Both the position numbers and the translations under genes were made by a program. Below, one piece after another: positions 9,170 through 17,461 of a stretch of 42,130 nt of DNA (positions are counted from its first letter, which is position 1; each line of letters begins with the position of its first letter). The stretch lies in assembly GCA_017547205.1 (NCBI GenBank), contig JAFYQH010000020.1, forward strand, positions 1 through 42,130. Reading direction: 5' to 3'. The notes under the pieces are model-generated. The model was not told the origin of the DNA. It did no database searches and saw only the letters and a program-made list of their open reading frames with translations. The DNA is from Bacteroidaceae bacterium (GTDB lineage: Bacteria > Bacteroidota > Bacteroidia > Bacteroidales > Bacteroidaceae).

Positions 9170-10109
9170 GGCCTTCTTCTATTTTACAGGTGAGCCTTCT
9201 GCATAGTGTCTCATGCTTGTATTTCATGTATAGGAAAATTGCCATCAGCACTACCAGCTCGAACATTATGTACATCCATAGTTCGCCTGTCAGCATGGCA
9301 AAGCATAGCATAATGGCGCGTGAGTTGAATGTCAGAATATTGGTGTACTTCATCAGTGGCAGGCTTGCTTCGCGGAACTCCTTGCGCAGGCCGGCCGGTA
9401 TTTCAGTACCAAAATGCCGGTGTACGCTTTTTATGAATTTCTGGAAATATGGAGTCATTCTTTCCTGGTTCTCCACATACGAGACATATGCGTTCAGGAA
9501 GAGTTTCCAAAAAAAACTCTTTCTCCAGCTTGTGGCTTTGTACTCATTCCGTTGTGTCTCGGAGCTGTGGAACTCGTTGCCGTTCTTCTCTTGGGTGAAA
9601 TAGAGGTGTATGTTGCGGTAATAGTCGGCAAGCTGGCATTGTGAACCGTGTACCCAGAATCCGCAGAATGATATCAATATCCATATCAGGACACCCCAAT
9701 TATATTCTGGCGCGAAGGGTATCGGCTCAAATGTCTCCCTTGCGGCTATGGCAAAGTATATGCAGAAGAACCAGCAATCGCCAGCGAAGCCGTCAAGAAT
9801 GCGACCCCAACGTGTCCTTTGTCTTGTAATGCGCGCAAGCTGTCCGTCTGTACTGTCATAGAGGTTGGCCCACATCAGCAGCAATATGCCCATAATGTTC
9901 CACCTCAGGTTCTCCTGCAGGAAACATACTCCTGCACCGATTCCCAGGAATATTGATATTATGGTAATTATGTTTGGGTGTATGCCGCGGTTGCGGAAGA
10001 ACAGTGCACAGCGGAATCCCAACGGGCGGTAGAACCACATGTCGAGAAACTCTTCGGTATCCATGGACTTTATGGATGCGCGGTACAGTTCCTTATCTTC
10101 TTCTTTCAT
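9156..10109 (-). CDS. CDP-alcohol phosphatidyltransferase family protein
   Basis: This 317-residue membrane enzyme belongs to the family that transfers a phosphoalcohol from a CDP-linked donor to an acceptor alcohol with loss of CMP (phosphatidylinositol-phosphate, phosphatidylglycerol-phosphate and related synthases). The signature is D85-x2-D88-G-x2-A-R-x8-G102-x3-D106, and the last Asp falls at 111, one residue later than the usual x3 spacing. Hydrophobic segments follow at ~115-155 and ~265-300, with a long soluble stretch between. At 317 residues it is longer than PgsA or PssA, which run nearer 200. Its start overlaps the ATP-grasp stop by 4 nt. The donor and acceptor are unknown. Confidence 0.88.
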   Translation of the reverse strand: MKEEDKELYRASIKSMDTEEFLDMWFYRPLGFRCALFFRNRGIHPNIITIISIFLGIGAGVCFLQENLRWNIMGILLLMWANLYDSTDGQLARITRQRTRWGRILDGFAGDCWFFCIYFAIAARETFEPIPFAPEYNWGVLIWILISFCGFWVHGSQCQLADYYRNIHLYFTQEKNGNEFHSSETQRNEYKATSWRKSFFWKLFLNAYVSYVENQERMTPYFQKFIKSVHRHFGTEIPAGLRKEFREASLPLMKYTNILTFNSRAIMLCFAMLTGELWMYIMFELVVLMAIFLYMKYKHETLCRRLTCKIEEGHEFN

Positions 10110-10930
10110 TCTTTCCTTTTGTGTATTGTTGTGACTATAAGTCGTGCTATCTCTTCTGCTGCTTCATCGCGCACAGCCGAGAAACTTGGGAAGTCATTGA
10201 TGTCTATGATATGTATGTTGCCGTCGGTGTCCACAATGCAGTCGCCACCATATATAGTAAGTCCTATAGCACCAGCAGCCTGTCTTGCGGTCTCCTTCAG
10301 TTCGGTGCTGCTGAACTGTAGATGCTTGGGGGGGGCGTTTATGGCTTCAAGCCCGAACTTGCTTTTTTCCGGTGTGGGGTAGTGGTAGCGGAAAAACTCC
10401 TCTCCTACAGCGTAGAATTTTAGGAGGTCGCCTTCCATATGCATGCAATGCAATGCTTTGCTGATACCTCTCTCCTGCATCCCTGAGAATATGCACTTTG
10501 CTTCTACGGCATTCCGGGCAAAGGCCACATCCTCCTTGTGGCAACTCCAGCCTTCGGCTTTCTTTATCCATGCAGGGTATGTCAACCGGTCGAGGTCGTC
10601 AATCTCCTCAATGATGGAGAATGGGGGCTGGGGGATGCCGTTAGCGTGCAGGATGTTCATGAATGCCAGACGTGAACAGTTCCTTACTGCATCGGTGCTG
10701 TTGATTACAATGATACCTTCATTTTCTGCCTTTTCCAGCATGTCCAAAATGTCCGCATTGCGTGACATGTGGCAAATGGCATCAAAAGTATCAATAGGGT
10801 CCTCGCCATTGGTGTCAACTTCAGCCCCTGTGGCAGCAAGTTTCATTGCAATGCTCTCCAGTATGGCTGCATCCTTGTCAACCATATTCGGGGAATCTCC
10901 CGGCTCCCGTGCAATTATGGCTATCTTCAT
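10106..10930 (-). CDS. ATP-grasp family protein (RimK/ITPK-like)
   Basis: This 274-residue cytoplasmic protein shows the order of an ATP-grasp enzyme. There is an N-terminal Rossmann-like part (M-K-I-A-I-I-A-R-E-P), then V-I-N-S-T-D-A-V-R-N-C as the linker motif before the ATP lid. The C-terminal metal-binding strand reads I-I-D-I-N-D-F-P-S-F. That last motif is similar both to RimK-like ligases (…D-V-N-D-F-P…) and to inositol phosphate kinases of the ITPK type (…D-I-N-A-F-P-G-Y…), so it could ligate an amino acid or phosphorylate a polyol. It overlaps both neighbours by 4 nt. A run of eight C on its coding strand (10328-10335) lies upstream of the catalytic C-terminus. Confidence 0.8.
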   Translation of the reverse strand: MKIAIIAREPGDSPNMVDKDAAILESIAMKLAATGAEVDTNGEDPIDTFDAICHMSRNADILDMLEKAENEGIIVINSTDAVRNCSRLAFMNILHANGIPQPPFSIIEEIDDLDRLTYPAWIKKAEGWSCHKEDVAFARNAVEAKCIFSGMQERGISKALHCMHMEGDLLKFYAVGEEFFRYHYPTPEKSKFGLEAINAPPKHLQFSSTELKETARQAAGAIGLTIYGGDCIVDTDGNIHIIDINDFPSFSAVRDEAAEEIARLIVTTIHKRKE

Positions 10931-11625
10931 TCTTCAGTAATGAACTTTTCGGCCTTTGCGATGTCCCTGGCATGGTCGATGTCTATTATTTTGCCGAACG
11001 GGTACGCCTTGAGCCTTAAACCTCCTTCTATGAGTTTGCGCTGGAAATTGCGCATGCGCTCAATGCCTTGCTCCATGCATTCGTCAAGAATCTCCAGAGC
11101 GCGTGGAGTGAGTGCATATATTCCACCTGAAATGTATTTGGAACCGTCACTTGCATTGTCGCAGAATGCCGTTATATTCATGTCGGTTCCGGTGTCTACG
11201 TAGAGCGGCTTTTCGTCGTCGACGTAGTCCGTTACAGCCATAATGCCGTCATCTTCGCTCCGCTTGAAAATTTCGATGAATTCCGTGAATTCCTTCTCCT
11301 TGAAGATGGTGTCAACAGTAGTAAGGCAGAACTTGTCTCCTGCAAGATGCTCCTTTAGGGCATGCATGCTGTGCATGGAGCTGGGCGTGTCCCTGACAAC
11401 AATTTCTATCGGGTAGTGTTCTCTCAGTTGCTCCAGATAGGCCTTGGTTTCGGGCTGCCGGGTGTTTATTATTATGCTTATGGAACTGGTACTGTTTTTT
11501 GCAAAGATTTTTACAAGGCGTTCTATTATGGGAACGCCTTGTATCTTTATGAGCGGCTTCGGCTCCTCAATGCCTTCCATGGCAAGTCTTGAGCCTTCCC
11601 CGGCAGCTATTATCGCGAATTTCAT
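10927..11625 (-). CDS. Sugar/polyol-phosphate nucleotidyltransferase
   Basis: This 232-residue NTP transferase has a GT-A-like fold. The N-terminal G-rich loop A-A-G-E-G-S-R and K23 in E-P-K-P-L are the nucleotide-binding signature of MobA/IspD/LicC-type enzymes, which make NDP-activated sugars, polyols or cholines. A D-Y-V-D-D metal-site candidate lies near the middle. I moved the start to the ATG at 11625 (M-K-F-A-I-I-A-A-G). Upstream in-frame codons translate the end of pdxA in another frame and look non-native. The chosen start is 1 nt from the pdxA stop. It probably supplies the activated donor for the CDP-alcohol transferase encoded downstream. Confidence 0.85.
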   Translation of the reverse strand: MKFAIIAAGEGSRLAMEGIEEPKPLIKIQGVPIIERLVKIFAKNSTSSISIIINTRQPETKAYLEQLREHYPIEIVVRDTPSSMHSMHALKEHLAGDKFCLTTVDTIFKEKEFTEFIEIFKRSEDDGIMAVTDYVDDEKPLYVDTGTDMNITAFCDNASDGSKYISGGIYALTPRALEILDECMEQGIERMRNFQRKLIEGGLRLKAYPFGKIIDIDHARDIAKAEKFITEE

Positions 11626-11626
11626 G

Positions 11627-12727
11627 TCAGATATCGTTGTCGGCCTGCTGCAGGTTAAGGCGGTTGCTGTCGTCGCGCTTTTCGAAGTAGAGCTTACGTA
11701 GCGGGTTACGTCGTGCTTGTGAGTACATGTTGCGGTTGCGCAGGATGTCAATAGCTGCATATATTGCCTGGCGGAAAGAACCCTCGTCGGCAACGCCCTT
11801 GCCGGCAATGTCGAGCGCGACACCATGTGCCGGTGATGTGCGTATGATGCTCAATCCTGCCGTGAAGTTGACTCCGTCGTCCATAGCGAGTACCTTCAAG
11901 GGGGTGAGCCCCTGGTCGTGGTACATGGCAAGTATGGCGTCGAATGCCATGTGCTTTCCGCTGCCCATGAATCCGTCTGCAGCAAAAGGTCCATAGCAGA
12001 ATATACCTTCGTCGTTCATCTTGCGTACGGTGGGCGCGATAATCTCTATCTCTTCCTTGCCGAGAAGTCCATTATCGCCTGCATGTGGGTTGAGGGAGAG
12101 CACGGCGATTTTCGGTGCATCAATGTTGAAATCTTCCTTCAGGCTTCTGTCGAGTTGTGTAATCTTCTCTTCGAGAAGTTCCGGCGTTATAGCACTTGGT
12201 ACATCACGCAATGCCATGTGTGTTGTTGCAACCGCAACTCTCAAATCCCCGCTGCAGAGTATCATGAGTGCCTTCTCTCCTTCTTCGCAGCACTGTTGCA
12301 GGTATTCGGTGTGTCCCGGGAAGTTGAACTTGTCGCTCTGGATTGTGCTTTTGTTTATGGGTGCCGTTACGAGTACGTCTATGTGACCTTCCCTGTAGTC
12401 ATTTACGGCCCTCTCCAATGCTTCGAATGCGGCCACTCCGGCTTCGGGTGTGCTGGCTCCCAACTCGATATGAAGCTCGTCGCTGTTGCAATTGATGATG
12501 TTCAGCTTGCCGGCCTGTGCCTCATCTGCATTTTCTATGGCGTTGTACGGGGTCTCGATTTCCAGTGCCTTGCGGTGATATGCAGCGGCCTTGGGTGAGC
12601 CGTATACAATGGGGGTGCATATGTCGAACATCTCGGGATTGCCGAATGTCTTGAATATGACTTCGTATCCTATTCCGTTAATGTCGCCCTGGGTTATCCC
12701 AACGCGAATCTTTCCTTTTTCACTCAT
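11627..12727 (-). CDS. pdxA: 4-hydroxythreonine-4-phosphate dehydrogenase
   Basis: This 366-residue cytoplasmic NAD-dependent enzyme oxidises 4-phosphohydroxy-L-threonine in the pyridoxal-phosphate (DXP-dependent) pathway. It starts G-I-T-Q-G-D-I-N-G-I-G-Y-E. The metal-binding histidines are H139 (P-G-H-T-E-Y-L), H215 (L-N-P-H-A-G-D) and H270 (M-Y-H-D-Q-G-L). The family signature T-S-P-A-H-G is present as R-T-S-P-A-H-G-V-A. It is slightly longer than the E. coli enzyme. It lies in the rlmN-led operon, 12 nt after the DUF4837 gene, and its stop almost touches the nucleotidyltransferase start. Confidence 0.95.
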   Translation of the reverse strand: MSEKGKIRVGITQGDINGIGYEVIFKTFGNPEMFDICTPIVYGSPKAAAYHRKALEIETPYNAIENADEAQAGKLNIINCNSDELHIELGASTPEAGVAAFEALERAVNDYREGHIDVLVTAPINKSTIQSDKFNFPGHTEYLQQCCEEGEKALMILCSGDLRVAVATTHMALRDVPSAITPELLEEKITQLDRSLKEDFNIDAPKIAVLSLNPHAGDNGLLGKEEIEIIAPTVRKMNDEGIFCYGPFAADGFMGSGKHMAFDAILAMYHDQGLTPLKVLAMDDGVNFTAGLSIIRTSPAHGVALDIAGKGVADEGSFRQAIYAAIDILRNRNMYSQARRNPLRKLYFEKRDDSNRLNLQQADNDI

Positions 12728-12739
12728 GTTGTAGTAAGT

Positions 12740-13795
12740 TTATTCTGTTTTCTCCCCTTCTGCCTCCACGACTACTTCGGGTATATGTGTGCTGTTCTCT
12801 ATCATCTTGTCAACAGGCATCTTCAGTGTGTATAGCGATGCCTCGAGCTTGCGTAGCATGCTGCCTTTCTTCTTGTTCGGTGCGTATACGAAAGCTTCGA
12901 CCACGATTACTCTTCCGTTCTTTTCATCTACCATGGAGTGTGACACGAACGGGCCTCCCATCATGTCATTTTCCATGTACCATAGACCTCTAGCTATCTG
13001 CATGTAGCGGTCGCGGTCCGATGTCTCGGTTATCTCAACAAACATGGAGTCGGTCTGTATGTATTGTCCGGCCTTGCCGCCCGGCATATTTATCTTCATT
13101 ACAGAATCGCGCATGTGGATATAGTTCTCTCTTGAGAAGTTGTCTGTCGACGTGTAAGGGTAGCTGTACATGACAAAACTGAGAATGTCGGGGTTTGTGG
13201 AATTGAAGTCCGAAAACCATACGAAATTCTCGCCCCTCTTCTCTCCGTTCAGTCCTGCCGGGATGAGCAGCTCGCAATCGAACATCTCTTTGGTTGTGGC
13301 AAGAGCCTTTTCGTTATGCTTCTCCTTGAGAATGTCTATCTGCCTGTTCATCTCTGTTGCGGTAAAGAAGTCCACGATTACCTGCTTGTTCTCATTTACA
13401 TACTGCTCAAAGTCCTCCCTGTTGGGTGACTGTATGGTCATTATCATCTGCGGGGTGGCAAACGGGTCCCTTGAGTACTTGAACGATGTCTTTGTGTACA
13501 TGTGTTCGTCAATGTCTACTGTTATGACATTGCGGAACGGCTTTATCATACCGGTGAAGTTGGCCTCGCTGACGCGTGAAATCCTGAACGAACGTTCCGA
13601 CTGGGGCAGTCCCGGTATGTCTGTGTCGAGTGCGTTGAATATGGCTCTTCCTGCCGGGGCGTTCCAGAACTCTTCGTCGCATACAACAAGGACTTCATAC
13701 GGGTTGCCCACAGCCGATTTCTTGAAACTCTCGTTCAATCCGTGGCAGTTGGACAGCAATACTGCTGCAAGAATCAATGATAGGATATTCTTCAT
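12740..13795 (-). CDS. DUF4837 family lipoprotein
   Basis: This 351-residue protein has an N-terminal export signal M-K-N-I-L-S-L-I-L-A-A followed by the lipobox-like L-L-S-N-C, with the lipidated Cys at 17. Asn just before the Cys is less usual than Gly/Ala/Ser. The body resembles DUF4837, a Bacteroidota-specific envelope family of unknown function often found next to rlmN. I placed the start at the ATG at 13795. It overlaps the rlmN stop by 4 nt (ATGA) and puts the signal peptide at the very N-terminus, whereas an in-frame upstream ATG would bury it. Confidence 0.85.
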   Translation of the reverse strand: MKNILSLILAAVLLSNCHGLNESFKKSAVGNPYEVLVVCDEEFWNAPAGRAIFNALDTDIPGLPQSERSFRISRVSEANFTGMIKPFRNVITVDIDEHMYTKTSFKYSRDPFATPQMIMTIQSPNREDFEQYVNENKQVIVDFFTATEMNRQIDILKEKHNEKALATTKEMFDCELLIPAGLNGEKRGENFVWFSDFNSTNPDILSFVMYSYPYTSTDNFSRENYIHMRDSVMKINMPGGKAGQYIQTDSMFVEITETSDRDRYMQIARGLWYMENDMMGGPFVSHSMVDEKNGRVIVVEAFVYAPNKKKGSMLRKLEASLYTLKMPVDKMIENSTHIPEVVVEAEGEKTE

Positions 13796-14889
13796 GATAC
13801 TATTGTTTTGTTGTTTTTGTTGTTCTGGTCCTGTTTCAGGGTTGACAGCATGCCGCATGCGGCGAAGATGTCCTCGCCTCTCGATGCCCTTATGGTTGTG
13901 AAGAGCCCGTTCTTCGTGAGGAAATCCCTCAGCTGTGTCATGCCGTTCTCGTCAACGCCCTCAAGTGGTACGCCCGGTATGGCATGGTAACGTATCAGGT
14001 TTATGCGGCAGTCCAGGCCATCGAGCAGCTTAAGCAGTTTGCGGGCGTAGAACTGTGTCTCGTTTATTCCCTTGAATACAATGTACTCGAATGTCAACCG
14101 GCGCTGGTGGCTGAAGTCGTATTGCCGCAACAGGTCCAGCATCTCGACAATGGAGAAACCTTTCTCTGCAGGCATGATTTCTGCACGTTTCTCAGGAATG
14201 GGGTGGTGCAGGCTTATGGCTATGTGGTAGTCGCCCGAGTCGAGCAACCTTTTCAGGCCTTTGCGTACGCCGACTGATGATACTGTCAGGCGGTGTGGGC
14301 TCCATCCCAGTCCGTACTCGCTTGTCAGTACCTCGATTGCCTGCAGCAGGTTGTCGAGGTTGTCGCAGGGTTCGCCCATTCCCATGAATACGATGTTGGT
14401 CAGCCTGTCGAATTCGGGCAGGGCAAGTATCTGGTTGAGAATTTCGTTCGATGTCAGGTTGGCGGTGTATTTCTGTTTACCGGTCATGCAGAACAGGCAG
14501 TTCATCTTGCAACCGACCTGGGATGAAACGCAGAGTGTCGCGCGGTCACCGTCCGGAATGTATACAGCCTCTACAAAATGCCCGTGCTCTACTTCATAAA
14601 GGTATTTGATGGTTCCGTCGATCGAGCGTGCGGCATCGGCAGGTGTCTTGTAACCAATCTCGAATAGTTCCTTTAGCTTTTCGCGGTTCTTGAGCGATAT
14701 GTTGGACATATCGTCGATGGAGACAATCCTTTTCTTGTACACCCAGTCGGCAATCTGCTTTGCAGTGAAAGCCGGCATGCCGGCTTCCTTTACGGCATCC
14801 TTGAGCGCGTCAAGTGTCATACCGGCCAATTTTCTCCTGTCATTTCCCATTTCAAGTTCCATCCTTTGTCTATGCAATAATGATTCCAT
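13792..14889 (-). CDS. rlmN: Dual-specificity RNA methyltransferase RlmN
   Basis: This 365-residue radical-SAM enzyme methylates C2 of A2503 in 23S rRNA and of A37 in some tRNAs. The cluster motif is C127-K-M-N-C131-L-F-C134. F-M-G-M-G-E-P and S-L-H follow, and the mechanistic cysteine near the C-terminus is C345 (A-A-C-G-M-L). The start at 14889 gives a short extension of M-E-S-L-L-H-R-Q-R. In-frame ATGs at 14862 and 14850 are alternatives closer to the usual N-terminus. It leads the minus-strand operon through pdxA and the activated-alcohol module. Confidence 0.95.
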   Translation of the reverse strand: MESLLHRQRMELEMGNDRRKLAGMTLDALKDAVKEAGMPAFTAKQIADWVYKKRIVSIDDMSNISLKNREKLKELFEIGYKTPADAARSIDGTIKYLYEVEHGHFVEAVYIPDGDRATLCVSSQVGCKMNCLFCMTGKQKYTANLTSNEILNQILALPEFDRLTNIVFMGMGEPCDNLDNLLQAIEVLTSEYGLGWSPHRLTVSSVGVRKGLKRLLDSGDYHIAISLHHPIPEKRAEIMPAEKGFSIVEMLDLLRQYDFSHQRRLTFEYIVFKGINETQFYARKLLKLLDGLDCRINLIRYHAIPGVPLEGVDENGMTQLRDFLTKNGLFTTIRASRGEDIFAACGMLSTLKQDQNNKNNKTIVS

Positions 14890-14905
14890 GATAATGAATC
14901 AACTG

Positions 14906-14913
14906 CGAAGATA
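14906..14913 (-). promoter_or_regulatory. -7-like box for the rlmN operon
   Basis: TATCTTCG on the minus strand is one base off the TAnnTTTG consensus and is placed about 17 nt before the first possible rlmN start. No convincing -33 box is seen at 19-21 nt. Confidence 0.35.
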
Positions 14914-14990
14914 ATGCAAAAAAGTGGTTTATTTCTTTCTCATAACAAATTAAATTAATATTAATAAGTCTTTTTTATGCATCCATAATT

Positions 14991-15020
14991 CTTGTTTGAG
15001 CGTCTTTTTTATTAAATTCG
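14991..15020 (+). promoter_or_regulatory. Promoter of the glycosyltransferase/DUF4922 gene
   Basis: CTTG at 14991-14994 and TAAATTCG at 15013-15020 are separated by 18 nt, close to the Bacteroidota consensus. The predicted start of transcription is about 25 nt before the ATG at 15053, which rules out the in-frame codon at 14996. Confidence 0.5.
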
Positions 15021-15052
15021 CGTTCAAACTTCAAAGACTATATCTGATAAAT

Positions 15053-17461
15053 ATGAAAGACTACACGATAGATTTGTTCATGCCCTTCTCTTCTATGGAC
15101 GGTTTAAGGGAGATGATAGAGAAAAATTCCATCGTTCCAAATGTCTGCCATTTGTATTTGTGGGGTGCCCCGGCAGGTGTGACTGATGTGTATCCTGGAG
15201 TCACTTCCATTGAAACCGGTTCTTTGCTTGCCACATCTGTTTTCCGTGATATGGCAGAGCGCGCGACAGCCGATTTTGTCGTTTATGTGGGCAAGGAAGG
15301 GGTTGCTGTTGATGAGGCTGCGCTTTGCCGTCTTCTGAGTGAGATGCCGAATGATGCATCAATGGCTTATGCCGATTACCGTAAGGTACTGGATGGGGAA
15401 ATTGTGGATGCACCCACAATAGATTATCAGCCGGGCAGTCTGCGCAACGACTTTGATTTTGGCTCACTTATTGTGTTCCGCACATCGGCATTGAAGGCAT
15501 ATCTTTCCGAAGCTGCGGATGAATACAAGTATGCGGGCCTGTACCAGTTGCGTCTTGCAATGAGCCGTACCGGTTCGGTGTTCCATTTCAAGGAGTTCGT
15601 GTATACCGAGTGTGAGCACGACAACCGCAAGAGCGGCGAGAAGCAGTTCGATTATGTAAACCCGGCACAGCGTGAGGTACAGGTCGAGATGGAAAAGGCG
15701 TGTACTTCTCATCTCAAGGCCATTGGCGGGTATCTGCCGCCATGCAAGTATGACAGGATAGACCTTTCCGTTGGTGATTTCCCTGTTGAGGCATCGGTCA
15801 TTATCCCTGTACTTAACCGTGAATCTACTATCGCCGATGCCATATCGTCTGTTCTTTCGCAGGAAACCGGTTTCCCTTTCAATATTATTGTTGTGGACAA
15901 CCATTCTACGGACAGGACCGGCGAGCTGATAGACTCATTTGATGATGAAAGGGTGGTGCACGTTGTTCCCGAGCGAAGGGATTTGGGAATAGGAGGTTGC
16001 TGGGAGCTTGCTGTCAACGACAGCAGGTGCGGCCGTTTTGCAGTGCAACTCGACAGTGATGACATATACAGCGGAAACGACACTTTGCAGCGTATTGTGG
16101 ATGAGTTCCATGCCCAGCAGTGTGCTATGATTGTCGGTACATACAGGATATGTGATTTTGACCTCAATACCTTGCCTCCCGGTGTCATTGACCATCGCGA
16201 ATGGACCGAGGACAATGGGCGCAACAACGCTTTGCGCATAAATGGACTGGGCGCTCCGCGGGCATTTTTTACGCCTGTAATCCGTGAGGTCGGCTTCCCT
16301 AATGTCAGCTATGGCGAGGATTATGCCGTTGGACTTCAGATATCGCGCCGTTACAGGATTGGGCGCATATATGATGTCCTCTATCTTTGCCGCCGTTGGG
16401 GTGGCAACTCCGATGCGGCCCTGTCGCACACCAAGGTGAATGCACATAATTTCTATAAGGACTCGTTGCGCAGTGCGGAACTCGAGGCGCGCATGGAACT
16501 TATCAAGCGCATATCTGTCCCGTCAAGGGAGGAACTGCAGTCGTTCTTCGAGCAGCAGCTTGGCTGTTGGCCCGATGCGGCAGGGAGGTATGATGCCCTT
16601 TCGGGCGTGAAGGCCCGTGAATTGGACAATGGCATCAGGTTACAATACAATCCTGCAAGAATTGTCTCTACTGCAGCAAAAGTTGATAATGCGGCACTCG
16701 CGGAGCGCAAATGTTTCCTGTGTGCAGTGAACCGCCCTGCCGAACAGGTTTCCTTGCCGGCTTTGGGAACCATTGATGTTCTTGTGAACCCGTTCCCGAT
16801 ACTGCCGTTCCATCTCACATTGCCGGTAAGAGAGCATACTCCCCAGATCTTCAGCGGTATGTATGCCGATATGCTTAACATTGCCCGTGAATGGCAGGAT
16901 CTTGCAATATTCTATAATGGTGCCAAGTGCGGTGCTTCCGCTCCCGACCATGCGCATCTGCAGGCCGGGAATATGAGCGGTATTCCGTTGCTCGGTAGTG
17001 GATGGAACGAGGAACTCGCATGTGGAATGGAGCCTCTGCATGTAAAGGAAGATGGCTGCATATACAGCGTTGATTCGTATATTGTACCTCTCTTTATAGT
17101 AGTTTCGCGTAGCGTTTCATGTTCAATGTCGCTTATGGGCACTTTGTTGTCGTCATTGCCATTGGAGTGTGGAGAGGCAGAACCTATGATGAATGTCATC
17201 TCTTTCTATTCTCGGGAGGACGGCTATGTTTCGATTGTGATACCGCGTTCGGCTCATCGTCCTGCATGCTATTACGCCGTGGATGGCACACAGCGTCTTG
17301 TGAGCCCGGGAGCACTTGATATGGCTGGGCTTATGATAACACCGCGGGAGAGTGACTTTGACGGTATGAATGCCGATGAGGCGGCTTCAACTCTGTGTGA
17401 GGTAGCGCTGTCGCGTGAGCAAGCATCGGAAGTGGCGGACAAAATACGCGGAATGGCATGA
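15053..17461 (+). CDS. Glycosyltransferase (GT-A) fused to a DUF4922 HIT-like phosphorylase domain
   Basis: This 802-residue cytoplasmic protein is built of three parts. Residues 1-240 look like a degenerate GT-A half (Y-A-D-Y-R, D-F-D-F-G-S-L). Residues ~245-480 are a family-2 glycosyltransferase (S-V-I-I-P-V-L-N-R, V-V-D-N-H-S-T-D, metal motif D334-S-D336-D337). Residues ~545-800 are DUF4922, related to GalT/Ap4A-phosphorylase HIT enzymes. This last part has a C554-x2-C557 pair and D632-H633-A-H635-L-Q637, the H-x-H-x-Q catalytic triad. It could move or phosphorolyse a nucleotide sugar as well as transfer it. It overlaps the SpoIID gene by 4 nt (ATGA). The substrate is unknown. Confidence 0.78.
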   Translation: MKDYTIDLFMPFSSMDGLREMIEKNSIVPNVCHLYLWGAPAGVTDVYPGVTSIETGSLLATSVFRDMAERATADFVVYVGKEGVAVDEAALCRLLSEMPNDASMAYADYRKVLDGEIVDAPTIDYQPGSLRNDFDFGSLIVFRTSALKAYLSEAADEYKYAGLYQLRLAMSRTGSVFHFKEFVYTECEHDNRKSGEKQFDYVNPAQREVQVEMEKACTSHLKAIGGYLPPCKYDRIDLSVGDFPVEASVIIPVLNRESTIADAISSVLSQETGFPFNIIVVDNHSTDRTGELIDSFDDERVVHVVPERRDLGIGGCWELAVNDSRCGRFAVQLDSDDIYSGNDTLQRIVDEFHAQQCAMIVGTYRICDFDLNTLPPGVIDHREWTEDNGRNNALRINGLGAPRAFFTPVIREVGFPNVSYGEDYAVGLQISRRYRIGRIYDVLYLCRRWGGNSDAALSHTKVNAHNFYKDSLRSAELEARMELIKRISVPSREELQSFFEQQLGCWPDAAGRYDALSGVKARELDNGIRLQYNPARIVSTAAKVDNAALAERKCFLCAVNRPAEQVSLPALGTIDVLVNPFPILPFHLTLPVREHTPQIFSGMYADMLNIAREWQDLAIFYNGAKCGASAPDHAHLQAGNMSGIPLLGSGWNEELACGMEPLHVKEDGCIYSVDSYIVPLFIVVSRSVSCSMSLMGTLLSSLPLECGEAEPMMNVISFYSREDGYVSIVIPRSAHRPACYYAVDGTQRLVSPGALDMAGLMITPRESDFDGMNADEAASTLCEVALSREQASEVADKIRGMA

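Noticed and set aside
11626..11826. An N-terminal extension of the nucleotidyltransferase
   Set aside because: The extension is translated from inside pdxA in another frame, is Ser/Thr-rich and does not look like the family.
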